64,000 nucleotides of DNA, from the NCBI RefSeq assembly GCF_024868665.1, contig NC_079908.1, forward strand, positions 4,795,152 to 4,859,151. The letters are read 5' to 3'. Positions 1-12,177 of the stretch are shown one piece after another (position 1 is the stretch's first letter; the number at the start of each line of letters is the position of its first letter). The translations under genes and the position numbers were made by a program. Under the pieces are notes generated by a model, which was not told the origin of the DNA, ran no database searches, and saw only the letters and a program-made list of their open reading frames with translations. This DNA is from Triplophysa rosa. Taxonomy: Eukaryota; Chordata; Actinopteri; Cypriniformes; Nemacheilidae.

Positions 1-1906
1 TTTTCAGTGAGCTTGATGTATAGCGTCCAAAGTAAGGTCACTTGGGCACCGTGATGCAGAAGTATACTACCCATAATTCACCTCACAAGTACCCATCAGC
101 CTGGCATCATTATCCTGGAATAGCAGAGCAGTATAGCTGCTCTAGTTCAGAAGACATTTATTTACAACAATTTACTGTAAGCATCAGCTGTCAATGTTTT
201 ACAGGGTATTATCACATTGTGCAGCATGCAAGAATCTTTCCATGCCAATCAGTCCATATCAAAATGAGCCAGGCAATATGTTAAAGAAAAAATATTTTAA
301 ATCTCATCCCTTAATCAGATCTTCTAGGAAGGAAGACACTCACCAACACTAGTACTTCCGATGGGAGCCAACCCAAGAAAGCCCTCCATCATAGTCTTGC
401 TGTTTGGGCTGGTACAAACTGAGACCAAAACTTGAAGAAATCAGTCTGGAGGCTAAGCAAACAGGCCGACTGTAAAAGAGCTCTTCAACAGCTAATTCAC
501 ACTGAAATGTGGTCCAACTGTTCTGGAACCCAGCCATGCCTTTACATTGCTTTGAAAGTTAGCTGCTTCGCACATGCTGTAAGCCAAAAACAAACTACCA
601 TGCAAAACCACCACGCCCTGCAGTCCACACCTCGACCACAGAAGATCAACGGATGAACCTCTTGAACGCACACGTAAGGACAAGATTTGGTCAAGGTCAA
701 AGGTCATTGTTGATCACCAACACAGACTCCATAAACAACCCAAGGATGAATTTTTGATCTTGACTGAGAACGTTCATCCTGCCCAAGATGTTGAATTTGT
801 TCTTCATACTTGTGTGCCGTTCTAAAGGTGGATTTTTACTTCTGTGTGGGACCTACACCGTAGACTGACGCGCACCTCTCCAAAAAATCTGTGATAACGT
901 CGGGTTTACTCATAAGCATTTCCAAACGAATTATATAAAAATATTGCGTGTTCTTCTGTATGTAACAACTCAAGCTGAAAAAGTGACTGTTTACTTGCCG
1001 CTATCACTGCTAAATGCTTCAGACAGCGTAGGAACCACTTCTTCTTCGACTCTTGTCTTGGTTACACAAGCAACACGCCTGTGGACACTGACGCCTAGTG
1101 GCCATTGCCTGTCAACGTGGACAACAACGCACAAGTATAAACAAAAACTGGCGCATTGCCTACGACATAGAGGCTATGGCGTAGGTCCGATGCAGTAGTA
1201 AAAACCCGTCTTAAGTCTTGTCCGCAAAGTTCTTGTCCACTTTATTAACCACCATCTCTGTTCGACACATATCCTATGTAGATTGTTGGGACTGGTGGGC
1301 ACACAGCTGATGTTGAGGAAATACCCACCATCCACGAAAGCCAACATGGTCCCAAACATTTTCTGTATGGCAATTATCGTCTCAGAACCGGATGCAATTC
1401 TTCAGAATGTGCCAATGATTCTGAAGCTTTGACACATCCAACAAACAGGTAATGCAATGAGGCATTTAAACAAAGACACAAAAAAAATCCGAAAACTGAA
1501 CGATAATTCAGTCAAAATCAAACGTGCAAAAATAGGGAATGGTTATCTTAGTCCCTGAGAAACGCCTCTATGTTTGGAAATCTGTGAAAAGCACTACGAA
1601 GATTCCTTGTGTTCTGGCCAAAATGGCTAAATTTTGGCTCTAAAAGAACAAAACAAACAAACAATTAACAAATTAAAATGCACTCATCATGAGCATTTGC
1701 GTGATTTCCCCCTTCATGAACAACAGCATTTGCTACACACAATAGAAACGCCTGTCCTTGTTTGATCAATTTGAACAACCATAAAGGACACTAAACAGGC
1801 ATTTTGAGTTTGTGATTTCTTATATAGAAAATCACCTCCTGCCCTCCATCTGCACTTTGTGCATTGATATGACATCATGTGCAAACAACCTACATGTATT
1901 GTGTTA

Positions 1907-2126
1907 CACTCTTAAAAAAATTGTTCTTCAAAAGGTTCTTTGATGCCACAGAAGAACATCTGAAGAAACAAAGGTTCTTTGTGGTGAAAAAAGGTTCTTC
2001 AGATTATAAAAAGTAAGAAAGAGATGGTTCCTTAAAGAACCTTTGAATGGTTTTTGTGAAACCAAAAATGGTTCTTCCATGGCATCGCTGTGAAGAACCT
2101 TTTAAGCACCGTTATTTTTAAGAGTG
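1907..2126. repeat. Short TIR DNA element (CACTCTTAAAA family)
   Basis: It begins cactcttaaaa and ends ttttaagagtg, forming terminal inverted repeats. The interior is made of repeated 'ggttctt/aagaacc' units and the phrase 'ccatggcatcgctgtg'. A second copy with the same interior lies at about 59007-59232. It has no coding capacity, so it is a MITE-like non-autonomous element. Confidence 0.8.
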
Positions 2127-3697
2127 CAATTCCAGTCCAGCGTGTGTTGATTTTTAATAGAAACAAACCTCAGGAATGGCATAAAGTCACCCAACAGCAG
2201 AAAGACTGAGAGAATGGCAAGTTTATTCTATATTCATTTTTGAACTGATCCTAAAATACAGGTAAAACATTATTATTGTGTTGTTTTAAAATGATTATGA
2301 ACTTCAGCAAAACATTGCATCTTTTTTTTGTTATTTTGACCAGTTTGTACCATTTCACGATGGTTGCAAACTCTGTCTTCAACTCCCTACACCTGTACTC
2401 TGATTCATCGGTCAAAAAGAGAAAATACCGAATAAACAAAAAATGAAAGATGAATCTGACTGATAGCATGATTTTGCATGTTTGGTTCTTTTCTTTGATA
2501 CAGCATTTGTTCATCGGTTTCAGAAGCTTTGGGTGAACTCAAGTGCTTAAAGCGCAGAGATAAGATTACTTTTTTTATCTGACTTTAACCTTGAATTTGA
2601 AATCTCACATCTCTACTCGCCTTCCACAATAACAGTCGGAACTGTCATCAAACCGCTTTCTAACTGAGCCCACAGACTAGAAAAACACCTCCGTGTCAAA
2701 CTCACAGAAAGCTCTCCAACCAGCTTGGACAATTTCTCAGTGGAAACTAACAGCTCTCAGCCCTTTAACGCCTCTCTCTGCTGTGTGACTACACATCTAC
2801 TGTTTGTTGAACAGGATAAAAAAGCTTGTTTTGGATGAATGAAGACTAGTAACACGATTTTCTCTCTTTAATGCTGTCAGCTCATCTGTGGAAAGAGATC
2901 AGAGCTTTACAAACTCAAGCATCTGACCGGCCCTCCGTGCCCCAGGTGTCTGTGTTGTTGCCGTAGACTGATCTGTTACCAGGGGGACATCAGGCTGCTT
3001 AGGAGCGACAAACACAACATTAAGACACGTCACGGCAAGATAACTCCTCATTACGGCACAGATGGCCCAAGAAGCGCCATGGATGCTCATGGATTCTCCT
3101 GCTGCCTTCAAGATCTCCTGGGAAGTTTTTGCTTATGCCAGGAAGTTGTAATTGTGATGATGTGCATTTAAGTTATTTCACTCTTTAAGTAAATACTTTA
3201 CTTTCGCATAAACCAGCATGATTGTAAAAATTACTTTTAGCAATTAGCTTGATGTGTCTCCTTAACTAAATTGATCTAATGATCACGTGATCTTGATAAA
3301 TAAGAAATAAATCATGGTTAATTTAAGCCACACAAAGGCACATTGATACTCAGTTGTGTGAGTTAGGTAAATGTGAGAGCAAGATAATTGCTCTAAACTT
3401 TCTTGATCTTTCTTCAGTCGACCCGTCCTCATTTTTCTTTTCTGGTTTGTGTCATGCGGAGCTTAAGGCTCCAGTGGTCTCGTGTCTCCCAGGGGTCCGA
3501 CAAAACCCCCGAGAGCCGCAATATACCTGTTCTTTTATACTTGACAGGAGGAGAAAAGTGTGTGTGACAACAGTGCCCTCTGCAGACATACAAATGCACA
3601 AAGATTACACTTAGATGAGAGAAACAGAGTTTTCAGATTCTAAAAGCATTTTTGTACCAAGTGTATGAAATTGATAAATAAATATAGCCTACTACAC

Positions 3698-5306
3698 GTA
3701 ACCCTGGACGGCAAAAGCAATCTAAAGGGACCACATTTCGAAATTGAGATTTTTACATCATCTGAAAGCTGAATAAATACGCTTTCCATTGATGCATGGT
3801 TTGTTAAGATAGGACAATATTTGGCGGAGATATTGCTTAAAACTCTGGATCTGAGAGTGCAAAAAAACACAATTTTGAGAAAATCGCCTTTGAAGTTGTT
3901 AGAGACACTGTAGCAGGCCGTTGCTAAGAAGAAACAGGTTTGTTTTAACGCTCTCTATTGGCTTACCCATGTAATGATGTTGTGGAGAGTAGATAAACCC
4001 GAAAGCAGAAATTCTAAGCTTTACATACACTCTAAAAAATAATTCATGGCATCTGTTGGCACAACTTAATTTAATGAATTGTCAAAAATCTATATTTTTG
4101 GTATAATTAAAACTTTTAAGTGTGAAACTCTATTTTGATGAGTTGTGCTGACTTAATAATGTTAAAAATTACTTAAGCTTAATATTGTGTGTAATCGTAA
4201 TTTGTTTACGACAATATTTAAGTTGCAGTAACTCAAAGTAATTGGCTAGATAACTTAATTTTTCAACACCAATTGAGTTCCGGATTTTCAAGATTTACAT
4301 ACGTAAACAAGTTCAAACTCTATGTGTCAAGTGTTTGAAAAGCGTAAAATAAATGTGTTCATGTTCAATCATTTAACTTAATCTATTACAGATGAGGTTA
4401 CATGACTGATGCTTGTTGTATCAAAGTATAGCGTTGCTGAGGATCTCCATTTCCCATCATGCTTTGCATGGTACATGGATAATGAGAGTTAATGTAGAAA
4501 TACACAGTTATTTCATGGATTTTTATCAAGATGAGAACAGCATGAGACTTAATAATGTTTAATATTTTGTTCTCTTGGCATTTAAAAGGGTTTTGGTTAT
4601 GTTTTAAGAGGTTACCTTTGTCTTGAAGGATAGAGCATTTACTTAGGATATGGTTAGGCTCAAAGAAAATGACCACAAATGCTGTTTTACTCAAAAGGCA
4701 TCTCATTGGAGATGCTATAAGCACAATCAGCTCTTGCTTTTAATTGTAACTGAGAATTTTGTAAATTGAGATATAAAATAAAAAAGTGTATTTTCAACCA
4801 TTGTCTTTGATTAAATCAGTATAAAAAAATAGTTGGAACAACTTAATAATTTCAATAATGAGCAACAATTTTTAAGTTGCTGTTACTTAAAAATACATTT
4901 CATCTAAGAGAAAAAAGTAATCTGTCTGACCCAATGTAGTTTGTTGGATGAACTTAATTTTGTTTGAAGTTGTCACAACTCAAAAATATTGATGCAAACT
5001 GTTGCGTAAATTTTTTTTGTTAAGTCTACACAATATTTTTTAGAGTGTAGATACCAAACGTGACTGGGTAATTCCCAGAGAGCGAGCAGCCGCAAGTGAA
5101 GTTTGTAGTCATGTTTTCCGCCATTTTTGTTAGTGATTTTTGTATATTTACAGTAGAAAATGTATTAAATATCATCATGGAACATGATCTTTACTTAATA
5201 TCCTAATGATTTTTGGCATAAAAGAAGAATCTATCATTTTGACCCACATGTATTTTGGGCTATTGCTAAAAATGTTCCTGTGCTACTTAAGACTGTCCAG
5301 GGTCAC
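3698..5306. repeat. TIR DNA element (GTGACCCTGGAC family), interrupted
   Basis: The ends are gtaaccctggac and gtccagggtcac. The left part (aaattgagatttttacatca, 'catctgaaagctgaa') and right part match the compact 431-bp copy at 24631-25061. This copy is longer because a second element (4028-5047) has inserted into it. No clear flanking target duplication survives. Confidence 0.75.
4028..5047. repeat. Nested TIR element (CACTCTAAAAAAT ends)
   Basis: Inverted ends cactctaaaaaat and attttttagagtg lie inside the 3698-5306 element. The interior repeats 'aacttaa/ttaagtt' motifs. No transposase is visible, so it is a non-autonomous element. Confidence 0.65.
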
Positions 5307-5421
5307 AAATGATGCTTTTATGAAAATACAAAAATGTTTCTATGAGGGTTGGGGTAGAGAATAGAAAATATCACTGGGTCAGTAGAAATACAAAGTCTAG
5401 GGTAAATCCCCTCTTTCCCAG

Positions 5422-5423
<2 letters not shown>

Positions 5424-5462
<39 letters not shown>

Positions 5463-5468
5463 CGAGCG
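5424..5468. repeat. GA microsatellite
   Basis: Uninterrupted (ag)n for about 30 bases, then gggagagagcgagcg. Simple repeat. Confidence 0.95.
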
Positions 5469-5670
5469 ATTATAATTTTAATAATGTTAATAACAATATT
5501 TAGTGACACAGACTACTTCAATAAATAAATAAATAAGCAATATTATTTGTTTATTTATTTTTTGTAATTTAACAGAAAAATAACAGAAATACAAAATAAC
5601 AGAAAATCAACATGTTTTCACATTTGCAATGCGAACGTGAAAAACATTCACATGGGAAAGTATTATATGA

Positions 5671-5704
5671 TGTATGTATATATACGTATATATATATATA
5701 TATA

Positions 5705-5739
<35 letters not shown>

Positions 5740-5740
5740 A
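5671..5740. repeat. TA/TATG microsatellite
   Basis: Alternating ta with short interruptions (acgta, actgta). Simple repeat; likely variable in length between individuals. Confidence 0.95.
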
Positions 5741-6344
5741 TATAATCTTTATAGTTGTAAGGTGATTTGACTGTGTTTTTTATATTAAAATACATTTTCA
5801 GTTTCCATTATGACAATTAGCATTTACATGTGCAATCCAGCATAATCTAGATTGATATGGTCTTGTCTTCAGGGCTTTCAAAACATTGAACTGTTAGTTG
5901 AAGCCTCCAACGTCAATGATTCAACCAGTGCCTTGAGTTTACCGGACTGTGTGACTGACCGATGTGTCACAAAAATAAAAAACATGTAAAAAGAAATTCA
6001 TTTTTATTTATTTAGAATTTCATTTGATAGAAAAGTTTAAAAAAAGAACACAAATAATAAAAAGCTGAAACTGCATGTGTACGTGTATCATGAGATCAGA
6101 AGTCAAGCTACACACGTTCCCAGAACACATCATAACCTTCAATCCTCCATCTCTCCACCCATCTGTTTCTCCATCAATCTAAAATGTCAGCGACATCAAT
6201 CTTCAAAGAGAGAGTACTGATCTGACTAACCCTGCGTGAACTTCAGGACCCAGGGTGATAAACATGCTGACAGCTCCTCGGTCTTTTACCATCGCCAAAA
6301 ACATTGATGAGGATGGATATCACACACACGCACGCACACATGCA

Positions 6345-6600
6345 CATGTCTGGTTTACTATCCCCGTGGGGACAGTCCATAGGCGTAATGTTTTTTATAC
6401 TGTACAAACTGTATATTCTATCCCCTACCCCTAAACCTAAAGATAGAACACTTTTTGCATTTTTAGATTTAAAAAAAATATTGTTCTGTACAATTTATTA
6501 GCTTTTTTGCCCATGGGGACCTCAATTTTGGTCCCCACGGTGACACGAGTCCCCATGTGTTGGTGTGCATTCAGGTTTAGGTCCCCACCGGGATATACAA
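6345..6600. repeat. Palindromic GTCCCCAC repeat just past plac8l1
   Basis: The block has 'tggggaccca'-type inverted motifs at both ends (ccccgtggggacagtcc on the left, tccccaccgggata on the right) around an AT-rich core with 'cccctacccctaaacctaa'. It looks like a widespread teleost non-autonomous element. A tttatt at 6494-6499 would read AATAAA on the minus strand and could serve as a poly(A) signal for plac8l1, but it lies inside the repeat. Confidence 0.6.
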
Positions 6601-6607
6601 ACATGAA

Positions 6608-6831
6608 CACACACACTCTCACACACACACACACACACACACACCAGGAGTGTCTCAGGAGCTGTCCAGCATGGTGGAAACAGTGTAGATTTGTGTCTTC
6701 AGCCTCTTCTTCATCTCTCTGATCATTTGACAGAGGGCCAGAGGGTAGCAGCAACATACAGCAGTCCAGTCCTCACACACACTGCCCTAGAGACACACAC
6801 ACACACACACACACACAAACATGCACGCACG

Positions 6832-6865
<34 letters not shown>

Positions 6866-6866
6866 G
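6608..6866. repeat. Two CA microsatellites flanking the last plac8l1 exon
   Basis: (ca)n tracts run about 6608-6643 and 6790-6866, the second with (cacg)n interruptions. The terminal plac8l1 exon (6655-6786) is sandwiched between them, so the acceptor of that exon (ctctag just above 6786) adjoins a long TG tract on the coding strand. Confidence 0.9.
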
Positions 6867-9800
6867 GTACTGTAGAAACACTCTAATGTATTTTTAACTT
6901 GATATTGCCGGGCAAATAAGGGTTTGTAGATTTCTAACGGCTGGAAAGACTGATTTAACCACCCAATTTCAGTCAAAGAATCCAGTTTTTTATTAAGGAA
7001 TGCTCATCTGAATTTCATAAACTGGGCGTTTCTTTGGAAGAAAATATGACAAGGTGAGTCACTATTTTGGGAGGAAATACACTGGACCTGTCTTTTTATT
7101 TTTCCCTCAAGTCATCCTAATACACAGAGCTGAAATTCCTACAGTCACCTTCTGAGTTTAAAGCAACTGCTGGTTTCAAAAAATATTTTTCCTTTTCTGG
7201 AAACTGCTTTTTATGCTAAGACTATGCTAAATTGTGTTATTATTTTAATCAATTTAATGTGAAAGGATAATGCAAAGCTTAAGAAAATCCACCTCAGTGC
7301 CACGGCTGTAACTGGAAGCATGCGAGATATTTATCTTTAAAACAAACCCTGTTGCTAAATCACACTAATCTGAAAAATGGCAATAATACTGACGTTCATT
7401 GGCTGTTGGATTTAGAAAAAACAATTTGTTTGCGGCTTTGCGCTGTTGATGTTGTAATTTTAGTGTGAATTAGCCTTTAAGGTAAGGGATCAGTGCAGGC
7501 CCTTTTAGCCAATACCGGTATACAGTACAAGTATTTTCTTACTATATTTGCTTGTGCTTTAAACCAGCAACAATATTTGATTTAAATAAATGATTAATAG
7601 AATTTTAAAATGATACCGATAAAGTACAAACTAAACTAAGAATGATGTATTCACAGAAAATATTGACACTCCCTTAAAAAATATATAAAAATGGGCAATT
7701 TAGGGCCAATGTGATCTTGCGTCTTCTTTGAAAATACAATAAACAGATTATTTTTTTTAAATCCATGTGTGCCGTCCAATTTATAGTTGCAGTGTGATGT
7801 TTTCAGTTCAGTTAAATCACAATTTACATAAAATTGCATGTTGTTTTTTGTATCAGTAATGGTGATAAACGGGGACATTGGATGTAAAAATACTTTTTGT
7901 TACATGCAGTAAAAAGCATGTAGTGTTACATGTGACCACATTCAGTATGCATTTCTAATGGGACACACATATTGTCGCGGTCCTTCCGGAATTTTGCATT
8001 TTATTGGTTATACAGTATGTTTGCAAAACCTAAAAATCGCAAAATATGGAGATACAAGGTATCAGAAGGACAGTATATTACAGAAAAAGCACAGTCGTTT
8101 GACCCTGCTGTGTTCATCATGCAAAACTGCTGTAATGTACCATTGGATCCTTACCCTGATTTTAAAGCGTTCTCTGATGCCCACTCTCATGGCAAACGTG
8201 GAGCCGGGCAGCAGGGGCAAACACAAGCATTCTCCATACTGATGAGCGAGACTCAGGTCCAGACAGCAGGGCAAAAACGCACCCATCAGAACTGCACAGA
8301 GGACACGTGCTCAAAAACATTTATAAAGAAACTTACAGAATGAGCTACAATTATCTTAACACTGCTTCTATTGATTGATTGCAAAAGAAGATTCAATAGA
8401 AAACTAATCTGTCTGATGAATATAGCTCTGGGTAGAAATGGAACATGTAATCTCCTCAGACAGTCTAGTTTTGCTTTAATGAAAAACCATTAACAATTTA
8501 TTATAATTAAGGAGCAGTCTTAAAATGGAGACAGAGAACAAACAAACCTAGTCGTGCATGGACAAGTCCTAGAAGATGTGAGGATATGCCTACTTCAATA
8601 ATGTAGTGTATGCAAAAATCAGTATGCAAAATAAGTGGCATGTCTGAAAACTCGGTAAATATAGTTTGCAAGAGAATACCCTAAAAGAAACTAGTGTACA
8701 GTTTCTGCCAAGATTTTAAAGTTCTGAATGCATTGAATGACCAGTGTGCTATCCCATAAGGCCACATGAGTTTATTAAAGCGGAGGTAACATGCTATGTC
8801 ATGCTTTCAGACTTCTTTACACTGTTAAACGTGCTCGCTTCTCAGGCTTAGCATGGTCAACTTGTCAAAAAACGAGTTGAATGTATGATGTATTATTTCT
8901 GTGCTCGATTCACTCCGCAAGGGTTCCTAAAGGTTTTGGAAAGTTTTTTTCGGACATAGATTCCCGTTTCGTAACAAGTGTTCTTAGTCCTTTTTGGACA
9001 ATTCTCCCGCAAAACGCCCACGCGTCAACCAGCCAGCTTGAGAAAGAGCACGCCCATCAATGCCGCTTCACTCGGCTGACGGAAGTTCAGCTGTGTTTGT
9101 TTGTTCACTGCATTTCGGTGATGGGTGTTATATAAATGCTGGATATAACGCTGAATTTGGAGATCGTTTGAAACTGATCGATGGTGCGGTCGCAGCGCTA
9201 AAAGATGCCGGACATGAACCACACGCGGTAAGTCAAACTAAGTCATACATCTGTGTTTTGTTGGCAATCGGCGCGTACGTGCATAATGTAAACAACACAA
9301 ACTTATAGTGAATCGATGCGATGATGTATTGTGTGCTCTTGTTGTAGGTCCGCCCACTGCACGCCTCCAGGAGCTTGTCGTTTTTCAGAAATAATCGTAG
9401 AGCTGTATATGTCTTTTATAAATTTGATCAAACTTAATACTCTTCAAAGATACAAAGTGTGCAATACTACTCTATAGGTACTAAAGATTAATATGAGATT
9501 GGCAGAAACTGTGTGTGCTACCTGATCTTTAAAATACAGCAAACTGTAAATTGGAGAGCTCATTTTAAGTCAAAGTGATATGGGTCCTAAGAAATGAATT
9601 CCTCATGGTTAAATTGTGCCCTAACCAGACATGACACAAGTTTGTAGCAACAATGAATTTTGTGCTGTGGAACACAAAAGAAGATATTTTGAGAAATGGT
9701 TTTGTGTCCATACAATGGAAGTCAATGGGGTTTGGTTAGCAACATTCTTCAAAATATCTTCTTCTGTGTACTGCAGGAGAAAGAAAGTCATACAGGTTTG

Positions 9801-10741
9801 CAAATGATGTGACAATGAGTAAATGATGACAGAATTTTCATTTTTGTGTGTACTATCCCTTTAAATATCTGTGTTTTTTTCTATATGCAGCAGGAATAGA
9901 AAGATATCCACTGTGTTAAAAGGGATAGTTCACCCAAAAATGTCATGAATTACTCACTCTCAAACCTGTATAAATTTCTTTGTTTGGTTGAATACTAAGA
10001 TATTTGGATGAATGCTTGTAACCAAACAGTTCTTGGCCACCATTGACTACCATAGTAGGAAAAAATACAATGGTTGTCAAAAGTGCCCCAGAACGGTTTG
10101 CTGTTCTACATTCTTCAAAATGTCTTCTTTTGTGTTCAACGGAACCAAAAATTATTAGTTATTAGTCAATGCTGTCCAAGTACTGTTTGGTCATAAGCAT
10201 TCTTCCAACTATCTATCTCTGTGTTCATCACAACAAAGAAATTTATAAAGAACATTTGAACAATTGAACATATTGAACAACATGAGAGTGAGTAAATCAT
10301 GACAGAATTTTCATTTTTGGGTGAACTGTCCCTTTATCTCAACCTAAAGGAATTTCTCTTACATGTGCTGGTGTCACCACACACGTCAAAGAGTCCCGTA
10401 GTCCAGTCTCCTCCTGTCTGAGTGATAGTGGTCACCGTCGTTGTGGCCACACCAAGACCAGGTTGAGTGAGAACAGGAAGCTCTGTCTTTTCATATCCTT
10501 TTACAATTGGTTTCTCGTCTCTTCCACCCGATGAGTCCATTTGGTGCTGAGAACGACACAGTAACAAATGGCTGTTCTGACCTGACCTAAAAGTTTCGAC
10601 AGCTTTGTGACAAAAGGACATCCAACAAAGAAACGCATTATAATGAGGGTGAACACTTACATAGCAGTGAATGTCAAATTGGCATACAACCCCAAGCAAC
10701 GACAAGAGACTGCAGAAAAAAAGTAAGGTTGAGTTTCCCAT
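6655..10741 (-). CDS. plac8l1: PLAC8-like protein 1, four coding exons
   Basis: Cysteine-rich PLAC8-family protein of unsettled molecular function. Coding exons on the minus strand are 10661-10741, 10363-10546, 8155-8291 and 6655-6786 (stop TGA at 6655-6657). All junctions are GT-AG with compatible phases. The joined frame is 534 nt, or 177 residues plus stop, matching the length I remember for human PLAC8L1. Recognisable segments are ITQTGGDWTTGLFDVC, HQYGECLCLPLLPGSTFAMR and VCEDWTAVCCCYPLALCQ. The first exon encodes a hydrophobic N-terminus (MGNSTLLFFCSLLSLLGVVC) that could be a signal or anchor; a start at the internal MDSSGG in exon 2 is an alternative. The 5' half (the first two coding exons) lies within the left palindrome arm and is therefore repeated at 23443-23821. 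Confidence 0.85.
9090..9227 (+). pseudogene. Possible THAP-like domain fragment
   Basis: An open stretch reads FVCSLHFGDGCYINAGYN followed by a basic/hydrophobic run ending DGAVAALKDAGHEPHA, then a good donor (gcg|gtaagt). The C-S-x-H-F core and the L..GAV tail resemble the end of a THAP zinc finger, a module found in fish multi-copy genes and transposases. The upstream Cys pair of a THAP domain is not visible, so it is at best a fragment. The identification rests on a short motif only. Confidence 0.3.
9606..9866. repeat. AAAGGGATAGTTCACCC-family element, partial
   Basis: The right end, gacagaattttcattttt then actatccctttaa, matches the other copies in this window, and the interior contains aacacaaaagaagatatttt. 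The left terminus is not present. It sits at the outer edge of the palindrome arm and is mirrored at 24318-24578. Confidence 0.7.
9918..10335. repeat. AAAGGGATAGTTCACCC-family TIR element
   Basis: It starts aaaagggatagttcaccc and ends gggtgaactgtcccttta, forming terminal inverted repeats. The interior contains the family phrases 'actcactctcaaacctgta' and 'tcttttgtgttc'. It lies just downstream of plac8l1 exon 2 in that gene's intron. The mirrored copy is at 23849-24266. Confidence 0.85.
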
Positions 10742-11649
10742 AGTGACAGTGGCGTGTTCTTTCTGATAGCCAGTTGGCCGAAAAGCCCCGACAGAAAGCT
10801 GCTTTGAGCTGATAAGGCCCCAGCCGTCTTAATACACACACAAACCCACAACACAGGAGACACAGACCGCGTTTAAACCTCTCAAGTCACACTAATAAAA
10901 AATAACACAAACAATAGCTAGTGCATCACACAAATCCCAATCTGAAACACATAATCATGCATTATTTGGGCCACAGACCAACACACAAAGATCAAGCCAA
11001 ACCTCACACATGCAACATGAGCTTACCTGCGATTCAGACGCGTGACGCTACACAAACTCACCCCAAGAGCACAAATAAAGACTATGCAGAATAGCACGTT
11101 CTCTTGAGGTTAATGTTTCGCATCACTTCCTTCTGCCGCACACATTAAACTGGGTCACGATGAACATTGCATGGAGATTTGTAGATGGGGTCGGTTATGT
11201 TTGGCAGTCAAGTGCATGTTAATGTCTCTCTCAGCATGTGTGGATGGTCTCGCCTCCAACTGCATCCATCCGTGTCTTCATATATAAGACAGAGGTTTTC
11301 CAGCAGGCCCATTCAAAGAAAACTGTGCTGTTTGTGCTTGTGTGGTTCATACATTATCTCAATTGAAAAGCATGTCATCACAAACAAAGATTTAAATGTC
11401 CCTCATACAAATACAGCCGTGGAAAAAATGAAGAGACCACTTCAATTGTGTTTTCAGCTTTTCTGAATTGACTATTTATAGGTGAGTTTCGGTAAAATGA
11501 TCATTTTTGTTTCAATCCGTGAACTACTAGCAATGTTTCTCCCAAATTTCTAATAAAAATATTGTTTCTATTTGCATTTATTTGCAGTAAGTGAAAACTG
11601 GAGAAACAGGTTAAAAGAACAGAAAAGATGCTCTGTATTTATTATGGTT

Positions 11650-12177
11650 TGTTTTAGATGTAATGCAATGTGTATACACGATTTAAGGTTCAAAAACGCT
11701 GTATTTTCCACATACCGTGCATGTTTGTATCTCCTCTTTGCTCCGCCTCTCTGAAACGTGCAGATTTTTTACAAAACTCATCGCTCTGAAAAGCAAGGTG
11801 TACTATGATTGGCCAGTTAACCAGTGCATAGTGATTGGTCGAATACTGCAAGCGTGTGAGGTAAATGTGACGCCTCTTACCATATTTGGAACATCAGGTT
11901 CCTCTTCAATTGTACTGACAGGTACGGCCACCTTACTTGCATATACATTTGGGCGGTCTTAGTCAAATCATACCACAAACTGACGTAGATTTGTGGGGGT
12001 GTGGTTACACGAGGCGTTTCAGGCAGGTCAGGGTGAGCATTCGCTTTTAGATAGAATGCATCTTTTGTTTCCGACACTTTCTTTTTTGCAATTTTATATG
12101 TCTAATACATGCATGGGCAACTTATAACACACCAAAGACACAGAAAAACACGTATTTGCACCATATGACCCCTTTAA
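11650..12177. repeat. GGGGTCATATG-family element, left arm
   Basis: The right end is ccatatgacccctttaa; the left end is truncated. Near-full copies occur at 33554-34087 and 57771-58203 (opposite orientation), with a fragment at 28731-28985. On the minus strand an ATG-initiated reading frame (11877-12077) recurs in the other copies. The mirrored copy is at 22007-22534. Confidence 0.85.

Larger units (their letters stand above)
1..6340. other. Intergenic, repeat-rich, no recognised gene
   Basis: I find no protein I recognise on either strand. The stretch holds DNA-transposon-like elements (1907-2126, 3698-5306 with another nested inside), a GA and a TA microsatellite, and AT-rich DNA. Human synteny would predict sh3rf2 or its neighbours further left, but none of its RING or SH3 motifs is visible. 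One exon-like open segment on the minus strand (344-418) is described as a separate finding. Positions about 850-1200 hold CG-rich sequence with an inverted 'cgtag' theme that resembles a degraded DNA element; I could not define its ends. Confidence 0.55.

Noticed and set aside
6236..6300. Short minus-strand frame starting MVKDRGAVSMFITLGPEV
   Set aside because: Thirty codons only, no splice context and no recognisable family.
6437..6976. Cys-Val repeat reading frames
   Set aside because: They are translations of CA/TG microsatellites.
10334..10741. Continuous 135-codon frame through the first plac8l1 exons
   Set aside because: It reads through an intron (10547-10660) with good GT-AG ends; only the spliced form has the right length and joins the PLAC8 domain in frame.
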